A DNA stretch of 46,007 bases from Bradyrhizobium nanningense (GCF_004114535.1 NZ_LBJC01000072.1:1-46007); one strand, 5' to 3'. Shown: positions 1 to 8,643, counted from the first letter of the stretch. The notes: generated by a model from the letters alone, not told the origin. Program-made: numbers and translations.

Positions 1-1
1 G

Positions 2-529
2 GCCGAGACGGCCGTGCTGCCGCCGCCCGCAGCACCGGCGCCTCCTCCAGCACCCGCGCCAGCCGCGCAGCAGGCTCCTCCCGCCGTGACGACAGCACCG
101 CCGGGCCCGGCCGTGACTGCGGCCCCTTCGGCGCCGCCTCTGCCTCCCGCTCCGCCCCCTGCACCGGCCCCCGTTCAGGCGGCGGCCGTCGCTCCGCCTG
201 CCCCGGCAGCTGCGGCCACGCGCGATCTCAATTCACCGCTCGGCGTTTGGCTCACCGAGGAGAAGGAAGGCAAGGTCCGCATCGAGCAATGCGGCAGCAA
301 TCTGTGCGGCTATTCGGTCGACAGCAAATCGAACCAGAACGGCGAGCAGGTTCTGATCAACATGAAGCCCGGCAAGGACCAGAAATGGTCCGGCCGCATC
401 CTCGATCCGAACTCCGGTTCGACCTACGATTCGACCATCGCGATGAAGGGTACCGATCGCCTGAACGTGCAGGGCTGCGCCTTCGGCGGCATGTTCTGCG
501 GCGGCCAAACCTGGACGCGGGTGAACTAG
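2..529 (+). CDS. DUF2147 domain exported protein (5' end cut by window)
   Basis: The frame is open to the left window edge, so the true start lies upstream; a GTG at 14 is the first start-like codon but is probably internal. The first ~70 visible residues are a Pro/Ala-rich linker. From about position 230 a compact domain follows with the GVWLTEEKEGKVRI opening, the GSNLCGYSV segment and a closing CAFGGMFCGGQTWTR segment. This pattern matches the DUF2147 family: periplasmic beta-rich proteins of unknown function, with two to three conserved Cys and a conserved terminal W-x-R. The linker would separate this domain from an N-terminal signal or anchor that is not visible. Stop TAG at 527-529. 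The product is probably secreted or periplasmic; no function is claimed. Confidence 0.75.
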   Translation, partial: AETAVLPPPAAPAPPPAPAPAAQQAPPAVTTAPPGPAVTAAPSAPPLPPAPPPAPAPVQAAAVAPPAPAAAATRDLNSPLGVWLTEEKEGKVRIEQCGSNLCGYSVDSKSNQNGEQVLINMKPGKDQKWSGRILDPNSGSTYDSTIAMKGTDRLNVQGCAFGGMFCGGQTWTRVN

Positions 530-620
530 AGGCGTCTAAGCCGCGCCGTCGGCTCCGGTACGTGGCGAGGCGCGCTGTGCACGGGCACGTGGACGGCGGC
601 GAAGGTGTAAGTTGCCGTTG

Positions 621-754
621 CCGTGTCCCGGACGCGCTGTAGCGTACAACGCTGCTGAGCAGAGCCGGGACCCAGCATCGTGGTCGCTGGAAGGCTCTGG
701 GTCCCGGATCGGCGACGCATCGCCTGAAGGCGATGCGTCTTGTCCGGGACACGG
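621..754. repeat. Dispersed inverted repeat, family B copy 1
   Basis: The segment is bounded by CCGTGTCCCGG and CCGGGACACGG in inverted orientation. It contains internal dyads around GAGCCGGGACCC / GGGTCCCGG and GCGATGCG. The same ends and internal blocks recur at 16673-16837. It lies downstream of the DUF2147 gene and downstream of the convergent cupin gene. Arrays of this kind are common between genes in Bradyrhizobium; the RNA form could act as a bidirectional terminator or mRNA stabiliser, which is inference. Confidence 0.7.
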
Positions 755-759
755 GAGTC

Positions 760-1164
760 TTAGCCCAGCGCCGCGCCGTACTCCGCGTCGGTCACCGGCT
801 CCAGCCAGGTCGAGTAGACGCCATCAAGCGCTTCCTGCATGGCGATGTGGCACATGCTGTTGGTCGGCGAGGCCCCGTGCCAGTGCACTTCACTGGGCGG
901 AATCCAGACGGTGTCGCCAGGGCGGATTTCCCTGACCGGCCCGCCCTTGGTCTGGACGCGGCCGACGCCCGAAATCACGTAGAGCGTCTGGCCGAGCGGA
1001 TGGTGGTGCCAGTTGGTGCGGGCACCCGGCTCGAATGCGACGCGCGAGACGTTCAGCCGTGCCGGCGCAGGCGCCATGTTGATGGGGTCCTGCCATACGG
1101 TGCCGGTGAAGTGTTCCTTGGGCGCGCGGCGGGTCGGCCGCGTGCCGGCGAGCGTGATGTCCAT
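760..1164 (-). CDS. Small cupin-domain protein
   Basis: A 134-residue single cupin barrel. Motif 1 is visible as NWHHHPLGQTLYVISGVG with a His triplet, followed by REIRPGDTVWIPPSEVHWHGA, the second cupin motif with its metal-ligand His. The set fits a metal-binding monocupin of the type often annotated as (R)-mandelonitrile lyase-like or carboxymuconolactone-associated cupin; the substrate cannot be read from sequence. ATG at 1164 has a GAGGA ribosome binding site about 8 bases upstream. The gene follows the RraA-like gene on the same strand after a 23-bp gap, so the two are probably one transcript and may act in one catabolic step. Confidence 0.8.
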   Translation of the reverse strand: MDITLAGTRPTRRAPKEHFTGTVWQDPINMAPAPARLNVSRVAFEPGARTNWHHHPLGQTLYVISGVGRVQTKGGPVREIRPGDTVWIPPSEVHWHGASPTNSMCHIAMQEALDGVYSTWLEPVTDAEYGAALG

Positions 1165-1187
1165 GAGAGTCCTCGTTTCCTTGTCCG

Positions 1188-1886
1188 TTACTTCTTGCTG
1201 GCGGCGTAGCGCGCCTTGGTCTCGGCGTTCATGGGATACAGGCCCGGCAGCACCGCGCCGTTGTTCACCTCGTTGACGATCCAGGCTTCCATGCGCTCCT
1301 GCTCGACGCCCTCGTTGAGCACGTGGTCGAGCATCGCCTGCGGGATCAGCACGCAGCCGTCCTGGTCGGCGACCACGATGTCATTCGGGAAAACGGCAAC
1401 CCCGCCACAGCCGATCGGCTCGCCCCAGCCGACGAAGGTGAGGCCCGCGACCGAAGGCGGCGCGGCATAGCCGTCGCACCAGACCGGAAGATTGGTGCCG
1501 AGCACGCCCTCGACGTCACGCACCACCCCGTCGGTGACCAGCGCCGTGACGCCGCGCTTGACCATACGGGCGCAGAGGATGTCGCCGAAGATGCCGGCAT
1601 CGGTGATGCCCATGGCGTCGACCACCGTGATGCAGCCCTCCGGCATCGCCTCGATCGCGGTGCGGGTCGAGATCGGCGAGGACCAGGATTCCGGCGTCGC
1701 CAGATCCTCGCGCGCCGGCACGAAGCGCAGCGTGAAGGCCGGCCCAACCAGCCGCGGCAGCCCGGGGCGCAGCGGCCGCGCGCCGCGCATCCACACATTC
1801 CGAAGGCCCTTCTTCAGCAGGACCGTGGTGATGGTGGCAGTGGTGATGCCGGCGAGGGTCTTGCGGGCTTCGGGGGACAGCGACAT
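1188..1886 (-). CDS. RraA-like family protein (dimethylmenaquinone methyltransferase-like / HMG-aldolase fold)
   Basis: 232 residues from the ATG at 1886 (MSLSPEARKTLAGI). The frame is open about 126 bases further upstream, but the added residues are basic low-complexity and unlike the family. Family signatures are visible: ITTATITTVLLKKGLRNVW near the N-terminus, GDILCARMVKRGV and TDGVVRDVEGV in the middle, and NDIVVADQDGCVLIP near the C-terminus. The G-D-x-x-x-A and DG-x-x-RD elements are those used by RraA-fold class II aldolases and decarboxylases to bind metal and an oxo-acid. True RraA binds RNase E, but proteins of this length with this C-terminus are more often oxo-acid lyases. The paired cupin gene suggests a small catabolic operon. 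Substrate unknown. Confidence 0.78.
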   Translation of the reverse strand: MSLSPEARKTLAGITTATITTVLLKKGLRNVWMRGARPLRPGLPRLVGPAFTLRFVPAREDLATPESWSSPISTRTAIEAMPEGCITVVDAMGITDAGIFGDILCARMVKRGVTALVTDGVVRDVEGVLGTNLPVWCDGYAAPPSVAGLTFVGWGEPIGCGGVAVFPNDIVVADQDGCVLIPQAMLDHVLNEGVEQERMEAWIVNEVNNGAVLPGLYPMNAETKARYAASKK

Positions 1887-2143
1887 GGACGACAACGAGC
1901 TCCGAGGTGCGGGAAATAACGCGCGCATCTTGCGAGCCGCAGGCCGTGCGTCAAGGGCCAAGAGGCTAGCAATAACGCAGGGCCGGTGGGCCTTTATGCG
2001 ACGCGATAACAAGGCTTTATCGCTTCCCCCTGCATTAATTTATTGGACTTGCGGGCGCATTTACGCGAAGCAGGAGTGACGCGGAACTCAAGGTCGAGCC
2101 CGCGCTTTGCAAAGCCCGATTTCGACAGCTCTTCGACAGCTCA

Positions 2144-2875
2144 ATGGCCGCGACGCTTCCCCCGCCCCGCCTTCTGCCCAGTGGCGACAGCGCCGTCACG
2201 GTCGAGTTCAGCCGCACCATCGACGAGGATGCCAACCAGCGCGTGCTGGCGCTGGACAAGGCGCTCGCAGCAAGTCCGATCGACGGCATCACCGAGACCG
2301 TGCCGACCTATCGCTCGCTGCTCGTGCATTACGACCCCTGCAAGATCGGTTTCGACGCGCTCGGCGACAAGCTGCTTCCGATCGCGATCCAGTCGCCCCC
2401 GCCGGTGACTAAGGCGCGCCGCTGGCGCATTCCCGTCGCCTATGGCGGCGAGCACGGCATCGACCTCGAGGACGTCGCCAAGGCGCTGAACACCACGCCG
2501 GACGACATCGTCGGCCGGCATGCGGGCGGCGACTACAGGGTCGCGATGATCGGCTTCACGCCGGGCTGGTCCTATCTCAGCGGCCTCGACAAATCGCTGC
2601 ACATGTCGCGGCGGCAGAATCCACGGCTGCTGACGCCGGCCGGTACGATCTCGATCGGCGGCGTCCAGGCCGGAATCCAGTGCCTGGCCGCCCCCAGCGG
2701 CTGGCATCTGCTCGGCCGCACGCCGGTGCGAACTTATCAGCTCCACCGCAACCCGACCTTCCTGACCGAACCCGGTGACCGCGTGACGTTTTTCGCCATC
2801 GACCACAAGACCTTCGATGAGCTGGATCGCGCTGCGGAAGCCGGCGAGATCATCGCCGAGCAGGTGGACGCATGA
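2144..2875 (+). CDS. pxpB: 5-oxoprolinase subunit PxpB
   Basis: 243 residues, typical for the PxpB/KipI family. PxpB, PxpC and PxpA together hydrolyse 5-oxoproline (pyroglutamate) to glutamate using ATP in the cytoplasm. Visible family features are the N-terminal LLPSGDSAVTVEF segment, an RRWRIPVAYGG strand and the strongly conserved GFTPGWSYLSGLD motif around residues 143-155. ATG at 2144 is followed directly by the conserved PPRLLPSGDSA segment. It is the first gene of a tight operon: pxpC begins inside its last codon (ATGA overlap at 2872-2875), indicating translational coupling. In Bacillus, KipI/KipA homologues inhibit the KinA kinase, but the pxpA partner here supports the enzymatic role. 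Confidence 0.93.
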   Translation: MAATLPPPRLLPSGDSAVTVEFSRTIDEDANQRVLALDKALAASPIDGITETVPTYRSLLVHYDPCKIGFDALGDKLLPIAIQSPPPVTKARRWRIPVAYGGEHGIDLEDVAKALNTTPDDIVGRHAGGDYRVAMIGFTPGWSYLSGLDKSLHMSRRQNPRLLTPAGTISIGGVQAGIQCLAAPSGWHLLGRTPVRTYQLHRNPTFLTEPGDRVTFFAIDHKTFDELDRAAEAGEIIAEQVDA

Positions 2876-3909
2876 GCCGGCTCATCGTCGCCAGCATTGG
2901 ACCGGCAAGCTCCGTCCAGGACGGCGGGCGCTTTGGTGCGCAGCGCTATGGCCTGACGGTGAGCGGTGCGATGGATCGGCTGTCGCTGGCTGCGGCGAAC
3001 ACACTCGTCGGCAACGCGCCGTTCGCGGCCGCCGTCGAGATCGGCCCGTTCGGTGCCGCCTTCACCGCCCGTGACGGCGCCGTGCGCGTCGCGATCTCCG
3101 GCGCGCCGCGCAACGCGGACGTCGCCGGAAACGCGGTCGCCATGGACAATTCGGTGACGCTGAAGGACGGCGAGACGCTGACGCTGGGCTTTGCCCGCGG
3201 CGGCGCCTTCACCTATCTCGCGATCGAAGGCGCCATCACGGGCGAACTCGTGTTCGGCAGTCTCGCGGTGAATGCCCGCGCCGGCCTCGGCAGCCCCTAC
3301 CCGCGCCCGCTCCAGGCCGGCGACGAATTCAGCGTCGATGCCGCGAGCGGCGCACCCGAGATGCGCATCGAATTGCCGAAACCCGTGAGCGGTCCAATCC
3401 GTGTCGTGCTGGGGCCGCAGGACGACGAGTTCGACGACGCCAACAAGGCGCTGTTCCTAGACAGCGAGTGGAAGATCTCGGCGACCTCCGACCGCATGGG
3501 CTACCGACTCGAAGGCCCCGCGATCAAGCATCTGCACGGTCACAACATCGTCTCCGACGGCACCGTCAACGGCAGCATCCAGGTGCCCGGCAACGGCGCG
3601 CCGATCGCGCTGATGATGGACCGCGGCACCTCCGGCGGCTATCCGAAGATCGCAACCGTGATCACCGCCGACATCGGCCGTCTCGCACAGACCTCGGCGG
3701 GGACGGCGTTTCGCTTCAAGGCCGTCAGCGTGGCCGAGGCGCAGAACGAGGCGAAGAAGTTCGCGCAAACGATCCGCACCCTGCCCGATCGCCTGCGCGC
3801 GGCCGACAGCGTCGCGCTCAACATCGAGGCGCTCAGCGATGCCAATGTGGCGGGCCACGCGGTGAACGCCGTCGATGCCGGCACATGGCAGGTCACCACG
3901 GAGCCTTAA
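2872..3909 (+). CDS. pxpC: 5-oxoprolinase subunit PxpC (biotin-dependent carboxyltransferase-like)
   Basis: 345 residues, the expected length for PxpC/KipA. The N-terminus SIGPASSVQDGGRFGAQRYG is the family hallmark (VQD-GR-G---G), and VVLGPQDDEF, SDRMGYRLEG and GSIQVPGNGAPI follow in order as in family members. The domain resembles the carboxyltransferase part of allophanate hydrolase. It forms the ATP-dependent 5-oxoprolinase with PxpB and PxpA. Translation is probably coupled to pxpB through the 4-base overlap. A 34-base gap separates it from pxpA. Confidence 0.93.
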   Translation: MSRLIVASIGPASSVQDGGRFGAQRYGLTVSGAMDRLSLAAANTLVGNAPFAAAVEIGPFGAAFTARDGAVRVAISGAPRNADVAGNAVAMDNSVTLKDGETLTLGFARGGAFTYLAIEGAITGELVFGSLAVNARAGLGSPYPRPLQAGDEFSVDAASGAPEMRIELPKPVSGPIRVVLGPQDDEFDDANKALFLDSEWKISATSDRMGYRLEGPAIKHLHGHNIVSDGTVNGSIQVPGNGAPIALMMDRGTSGGYPKIATVITADIGRLAQTSAGTAFRFKAVSVAEAQNEAKKFAQTIRTLPDRLRAADSVALNIEALSDANVAGHAVNAVDAGTWQVTTEP

Positions 3910-3943
3910 ACGTAACAACGAGACCGGAAGGCGGAGAGCACCC

Positions 3944-4711
3944 ATGAAGACGATCGATCTCAATTGCGACCTCGGCGAAGGTTTTGGCGCGTGGGAGATG
4001 GGCAACGACGCCGCGATGATCGAGCTCGCAAGCTCGGTCAACGTCGCCTGCGGCTTCCATGCCGGCGACCCCGATATCATGCGCCGGACGGTGGAGCTTG
4101 CGAAGGCGCGCGGCGTCTCGGTCGGCGCGCATCCCGGCTATCGCGACCTGCACGGCTTCGGCCGGCACCCGATTGCGGGCCTCAAAGCCTCCGAGATCGA
4201 GAACCTCGTCGCCTATCAGATCGGCGCGCTGCAGGCGATCGCGACCGCGGCCGGCCACAAGGTCACGCATGTGAAGGCGCATGGCGCGCTCTCCAACGTC
4301 GCCTGCGAGGACGACATGACGGCCAAGGCGATCGCCGCCGGCATCAAAGCCGTCGATCCCAGCCTGATCTTCGTCGTGCTCGCCAATTCGAAGCTGGTGA
4401 AGGCCGGCGAAGACGCCAACCTGCCGATGGTGCACGAAGTGTTCGCCGACCGCGCCTATGAGGACGACGGCAACCTCGTCTCCCGCAAGAAGCCCGGCGC
4501 GGTGCTGCACGATGCCAAGGCCATTGCCGAGCGCGTGGTGCGCATGGTGCAGGACGGCGCGGTGGTCTCGGTGACGGGCAAGGTGATCAAGATGCGCACG
4601 GACACGGTGTGCATCCATGGCGACACGCACGGCGCCGTGGAGATCGCGCGGACGCTGCGTCAGGCGTTGAAGGATGCCGGGATCGAGGTCGCGCCGTTCA
4701 GGCGCGGGTGA
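3944..4711 (+). CDS. pxpA: 5-oxoprolinase subunit PxpA (LamB/YcsF family)
   Basis: 255 residues from the ATG at 3944, preceded by a GGCGGAGAGC ribosome binding site. The N-terminal DLNCDLGEGFGAWEMGND and ASSVNVACGFHAGDPDIM blocks are diagnostic for the LamB/YcsF (PxpA) family; VGAHPGYRDLHGFGR and the final CIHGDTHGAVEIAR also match. The family folds as a deacetylase-like TIM barrel with conserved His and Asp residues, visible in these blocks. It is the last gene of pxpBCA. It converts pyroglutamate, formed from glutamine or glutathione turnover, back to glutamate together with PxpB and PxpC. Confidence 0.94.
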   Translation: MKTIDLNCDLGEGFGAWEMGNDAAMIELASSVNVACGFHAGDPDIMRRTVELAKARGVSVGAHPGYRDLHGFGRHPIAGLKASEIENLVAYQIGALQAIATAAGHKVTHVKAHGALSNVACEDDMTAKAIAAGIKAVDPSLIFVVLANSKLVKAGEDANLPMVHEVFADRAYEDDGNLVSRKKPGAVLHDAKAIAERVVRMVQDGAVVSVTGKVIKMRTDTVCIHGDTHGAVEIARTLRQALKDAGIEVAPFRRG

Positions 4712-4722
4712 GGCTTGTTCGT

Positions 4723-4820
4723 AGGTGGATTAGCGAAGCGTAATCCACCTCTGCGGCGGGCGGTACAAGTAGTGGGTTACGCCAGCGGACTGCGCTTCGC
4801 GCAGCCGCAGGCTAACCCAC
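4723..4820. repeat. Two adjacent inverted repeats downstream of pxpA
   Basis: First dyad: AGGTGGATTA at 4723-4732 and TAATCCACCT at 4741-4750, a perfect 10-bp stem around GCGAAGCG. Second dyad: GTGGGTTA at 4772-4779 and TAACCCAC at 4813-4820, with an inner CTGCGCTTCGCGCAG stem. Both are the kind of short palindrome often scattered between rhizobial genes. Sitting between the ends of convergent transcripts (pxpA and the small gene at 4835-4987), they could serve as a transcription barrier; neither has a clear T-tract. Confidence 0.65.
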
Positions 4821-4834
4821 CCTAGGCACTCACC

Positions 4835-4987
4835 TTAAAACGGATGCACCGAGAGCGTGCCGAACACGATCGCCGCGATGATCGCGAACGCGCTGTAGAG
4901 CGCGAAATGATGGACGTTCGCCCGGGTCCGCTGCGAGAGCGAGCGCGCGTAAAGGTGAAGTCTGGCTTCCGCCGATAGTTCGCGCAT
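4835..4987 (-). CDS. Small single-pass membrane protein, 50 residues
   Basis: ATG at 4987 has a GGAG ribosome binding site seven bases upstream (GGAGATCGACC before the ATG) and the frame ends with TAA at 4835. The product begins MRELSAEARLHLYARSLSQR, a basic amphipathic stretch, followed by one hydrophobic helix (FALYSAFAIIAAIVFGTL) and a short VHPF tail, so it is a likely inner-membrane small protein. The good ribosome binding site and the soluble-helix-plus-membrane-helix design argue against chance. It is not recognised. It lies alone between pxpA and the reductase operon. Confidence 0.6.
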   Translation of the reverse strand: MRELSAEARLHLYARSLSQRTRANVHHFALYSAFAIIAAIVFGTLSVHPF

Positions 4988-5189
4988 GGTCGATCTCCAA
5001 CGCCCCATTTGCGGGATTATGAGGGATCACCCAGGGTGTGAGGCAAGACGGCGACGGAAATAGCGATACGCCTGCTCCGCAAGGGGCCAATCGCAGACAT
5101 AAATTCTTTCCAGGTGCGGGTTCCCAGAATCTTATTCGTTCAAATCCGAGCCAGTTGGAACCGGCCCGGATGACGTATTGTAACGGCAC

Positions 5190-6800
5190 TCAGTACACGT
5201 CGGCCTGGAAGCGGCCGATTTTCTTGAGCTCGGCGACGAAGCTGACGGCCTCGTCGGTCGAACGCGCGCCGAACTGGGCGACGATGTCGACCAGCGCGCG
5301 CTCGACATCCTTGGCCATGCGCTTGGCATCGCCGCAGATGTAGAAATGCGCGCCCTCGGCGAGCCAGGTCCACACCTCGCGGCCGACCTCCCGCATGCGG
5401 TCCTGCACGTAGAACTTCTTTTCGCCGTCGCGAGACCAGGCCAGCGACATGCGCGTGAGCAGACCCGAGGTCTTCATCGCATTGAGCTCCTCCTGGTAGA
5501 AGAAGTCGCAATCGCTGCGCTGGTGGCCGAAGAACAGCCAGTTCTTGCCGGGCGCGCCGGTCGCCTTGCGGTCGAGCAGGAAGGCGCGGAACGGCGCGAT
5601 GCCGGTGCCCGGACCAACCATGATGATCGGCGTCTTCGGATCCTTCGGCAGGCCGAAGCCGTGCGCCTTCTGCACATAGACCTTGAGCTGCTCGCCCTCG
5701 GCGATGCGTTCGCCGAGGAAGGTCGAGGCGACGCCGAGCCGCTTGCGCTTGCCGATGACGTAGCGCACGGAATCGACCGTCAGCGACAGCTTTCCGGGCG
5801 TCGCATTATGCGACGACGAGATCGAATAGAGCCGCGGCTGCAGCGGTTCCAGTGCCTCGACGAAGGCCTCGGGATGTGGCCGCGTGCCGGAAAACTTCTG
5901 CAGCCCGGCCATGACGTCGAGGGTCGCGGCATCGCCATCGGGATCCTCCCCCTGCGCCAGCGCCCGCGCCTTCTCGCGCGCCGCGCCGCCGGTGATGAAG
6001 GAGATCAGCTCGAACAGCGTGTCGGGCGCCGGCGACAGCGAGACGTCGTCGATCAGCACCTCGCGCAGCGTCTTGCCGTTCACTTTGGTGGTATGGGAGG
6101 CGCCGAGCAGCGCGATGACCTGGTCGACGAGACCGACATCGTTGCGCGCGAACACGCCAAAGCTGTCGCCCACGACGTAGTCGAGCTTGCTCTCGGACAG
6201 ATCGAACTCGACGTGATAGGTTTCCTTCTCCGACTTCCCCTTGTTGAGCAGGCGGCGCGACAGGAAGGTCGCGGTCACGGGGTTGTCGCGCGAGCGGCCC
6301 GGCTCTGCGATCGTGACCGTCACGGCCGGCGCCGGAGCGTCCGGCTTGTCCGCCGTTTTAACCGCCGGGGCCTTGTCGAGCTCCTCGTAGAGCGACTTCA
6401 GCATCCGCGCGGTTTCCTTGCCGCCGGGGACGCAGAGGTTGAGCCGTGCTTCGCTGCGGCTGGCGATCGCTTCCGAATAATCGTGGCAATTGTAGCCGCA
6501 CTGGCCGCAATCCTGCTGCGCCATCGCCGCCATCATCTTGCGGCGCACCGGGCGTCCCTCGGCGAGCTTCATGCGATCGGCAATCGGCATGGTCTGGTCG
6601 TGCCAGGGCGCTTCGCCGTCGTCACCGTCGCCGGCCGCGCCTTGCATGACGGCGGCGCCCTGCTCCGCCGACAGCGGCGCGGCGACATCAGGCGACAGCA
6701 GCCCGGCAAAGAAGCCGTTCAGCCAGGATCGCTGCGCATCGGAGAACGGTGCGCTGGCGGGAATGATATCGAGCCTGGGCGGAGGAGTGATCTGGTTCAT
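5190..6800 (-). CDS. CysJ-like sulfite reductase flavoprotein with an N-terminal Fe-S domain in place of flavodoxin
   Basis: 536 residues. Residues 1-90 are helical and unassigned. Residues 98-126 carry Cys98-x2-Cys101-x3-Cys105-x17-Cys123 followed by PGG, which resembles the small [4Fe-4S] FeS domain known from CO dehydrogenase/acetyl-CoA synthase subunits. Then come the FAD-binding part with RLYSISSS (323-330) and GVAST (356-360), the NADPH-binding part with VGPGTGIAPFRAF (395-407) and YICGDAKRMAKDVE (487-500), and a C-terminal Tyr536 where the family stacks an aromatic on FAD. Classical CysJ has an FMN flavodoxin domain first; here it is absent and the Fe-S module takes its position. The ATG at 6800 overlaps the end of the siroheme reductase gene by 4 bp, so the two are translationally coupled. 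Likely role: NADPH to FAD to Fe-S electron delivery to that reductase (inference). Confidence 0.85.
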   Translation of the reverse strand: MNQITPPPRLDIIPASAPFSDAQRSWLNGFFAGLLSPDVAAPLSAEQGAAVMQGAAGDGDDGEAPWHDQTMPIADRMKLAEGRPVRRKMMAAMAQQDCGQCGYNCHDYSEAIASRSEARLNLCVPGGKETARMLKSLYEELDKAPAVKTADKPDAPAPAVTVTIAEPGRSRDNPVTATFLSRRLLNKGKSEKETYHVEFDLSESKLDYVVGDSFGVFARNDVGLVDQVIALLGASHTTKVNGKTLREVLIDDVSLSPAPDTLFELISFITGGAAREKARALAQGEDPDGDAATLDVMAGLQKFSGTRPHPEAFVEALEPLQPRLYSISSSHNATPGKLSLTVDSVRYVIGKRKRLGVASTFLGERIAEGEQLKVYVQKAHGFGLPKDPKTPIIMVGPGTGIAPFRAFLLDRKATGAPGKNWLFFGHQRSDCDFFYQEELNAMKTSGLLTRMSLAWSRDGEKKFYVQDRMREVGREVWTWLAEGAHFYICGDAKRMAKDVERALVDIVAQFGARSTDEAVSFVAELKKIGRFQADVY

Positions 6801-8581
6801 GCGGACACCTGTGCATCGGCAAGCTTGCGCAGCGTCTCGCCGTCATGGCGGCGCGCAAAGGAAAGGAAGGTTTCGTCGGCAGACGAGCGATGAGCGATAT
6901 AGGCCTTGAGCAGCGCCTCGACCGTCTTCGGCGCGTCTTCGGCCTTGAGGTCGTGATAGACCTCCTGTCCGACGTCGGCGTCGGGGCCGAAGCCGCCGCC
7001 GGTGAAGAGGTGATAACCCTCGACCGTGTCGTCCTCGTTGACCGGCACGCGCGCCCCGATCAGGCCGATGTCGCTGATGTAATGCTGCGCGCAGGAATGA
7101 TGGCAGCCGGTGACGTGGATGTTGACCGGCTTGTCCATCGCGACGCGCGGCTCGCACCAGTCACCGATCTCGGCGGCATGGCGCTTGGTATTGGCGGCGG
7201 CGAAGCGGCAGCCGGCATTGCCGGTGCAGGCGATCAGGCCGGCGCGGATGTGCGAGGCCTCGACCGCCAGCCCGATCTGCTTGATCGCCGCGATCGCAAG
7301 CTCGACGTTCTCATCGCGCACGCCCGATATCAGCAAGTTCTGCCAGACGGTCAGACGGATCTCGCCGTCGCCGAGGTCGCGCGAAACCTTGGCGAGACCC
7401 CGCATCTGATCGCAGCTGAGCTTGCCGAGCGTCAGCGACACGCCGATCCAGTTCAGACCCTCCTGCTTCTGCTTGTGCACGCCGACATGCGCCATGCGGT
7501 CGGCGGCCGGCCGCGGCGCGAATGCCTCTTCCGGCACGCGGGTGAACGGCGTCTTCAGCCGCTCCTCGACCAGCTTGAGGAAGCCGTCATGGCCCATGGC
7601 GTCGAGCACGTATTTCAGCCGCGCCTTGTTGCGGTTGGTGCGGTCGCCATGGTCGATGAACACGCGCACGATGGCGTCGGCAACGGCGGTCGCCTGCTCT
7701 GGCTTGACGATGATGCCGGAATATTTGGCAAAATCCTTGTGGCCGGTGATGCCGCCGAGGCCGAGCCGGAACCAGACGCCCGGCTCGACGCCAAAACCGT
7801 CCTTCACCTCATACGCCGTGAACGCGATGTCATTGGTCTCCTCGAGCACGGCAATCCTGCCGGCCCCGTCGAAGGCGACGTTGAACTTGCGCGGCAGACC
7901 GTACAGCGAGCGGTCGTTGAGGATGTGGTAATGCCATTCGCGCGCATAGGGCCGCGTGTCGATGATTTCCTGCGGATCGATGCCGGCCGTCGGCGTCCCC
8001 GTGACGTTGCGGATGTTGTCGGCGCCGGAGCCGCGCGAGCACAGGCCAAGCTCCTGGATGCCCTCGAGCAGCTTGACCGCGTTCTTCGGCGGAATCTCGC
8101 GGAGCTGGAGATTGGCGCGCGTCGTGACGTGGCTATACGGGCCGCATAGTTCGTCGGCGAGGTCGGCAAGGCCGGACAGCTGCCAGTGCTTCATGATGCC
8201 GTTCGGAATCCGCAGGCGGCTCATGTAGGAATCCTGCGTCGGCGCGACGTAGAAGATGCCGTAATAGCGCCAGCGGAAATTGTCCGCCGGGCTCGGCGGC
8301 GCATTGTCGAGCGCCTGCTGGCGTAGCCGCGGATAGGCATCGAAGGGATGCTCGTCGCGCTTGAACTTCTCCTGGTCGGCGAGCTTCTTGCCCGACGCGA
8401 GCACCTTGTCCTGCGCCTTGATGTGCACGGCATCGGGACCAGCAGGCTCGGCATTCGCCTTGCCGGCGCTGCTGCCGCCCAGACCTCGCCCAACCCGGCT
8501 GATCTGCAGACCGGTCGTGAAGCCTTCGAGATAGCGTTTCTGCTCGTCGGTAAAGTCGACTGCGAGCGTATCGATTTTCAT
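6797..8581 (-). CDS. nirA: Siroheme/[4Fe-4S] assimilatory nitrite reductase (nitrite/sulfite reductase family)
   Basis: 594 residues from the ATG at 8581, which has an AGGAG about 14 bases upstream. Two nitrite/sulfite reductase half-domains are visible (first Arg-rich repeat SHVTTRANLQLREIP near 150-164; second GDGEIRLTVWQNLLISG near 404-420). The siroheme/Fe-S ligands follow: Cys452-x5-Cys458 (ACTGNAGCRFA) and Cys493-x3-Cys497 (TGCHHSCAQHYISDIGLIG). The family reduces nitrite to ammonium or sulfite to sulfide with six electrons. I prefer nitrite because nasS and nasT lie directly upstream on the same strand. The sequence alone does not exclude sulfite, and the downstream gene is of the CysJ type. 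Expression probably depends on the leader at 8644-8745. Confidence 0.82.
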   Translation of the reverse strand: MKIDTLAVDFTDEQKRYLEGFTTGLQISRVGRGLGGSSAGKANAEPAGPDAVHIKAQDKVLASGKKLADQEKFKRDEHPFDAYPRLRQQALDNAPPSPADNFRWRYYGIFYVAPTQDSYMSRLRIPNGIMKHWQLSGLADLADELCGPYSHVTTRANLQLREIPPKNAVKLLEGIQELGLCSRGSGADNIRNVTGTPTAGIDPQEIIDTRPYAREWHYHILNDRSLYGLPRKFNVAFDGAGRIAVLEETNDIAFTAYEVKDGFGVEPGVWFRLGLGGITGHKDFAKYSGIIVKPEQATAVADAIVRVFIDHGDRTNRNKARLKYVLDAMGHDGFLKLVEERLKTPFTRVPEEAFAPRPAADRMAHVGVHKQKQEGLNWIGVSLTLGKLSCDQMRGLAKVSRDLGDGEIRLTVWQNLLISGVRDENVELAIAAIKQIGLAVEASHIRAGLIACTGNAGCRFAAANTKRHAAEIGDWCEPRVAMDKPVNIHVTGCHHSCAQHYISDIGLIGARVPVNEDDTVEGYHLFTGGGFGPDADVGQEVYHDLKAEDAPKTVEALLKAYIAHRSSADETFLSFARRHDGETLRKLADAQVSA

Positions 8582-8643
8582 GGTCGGTAACGAAGCTCCT
8601 GCGGCCACCTGGGTGGCATCGACGGATATTGCGCGACCCGCGA

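Noticed and set aside
5346..6893. A plus-strand open frame opposite the CysJ-like gene
   Set aside because: No start signal or motif; shadow of the flavoreductase.
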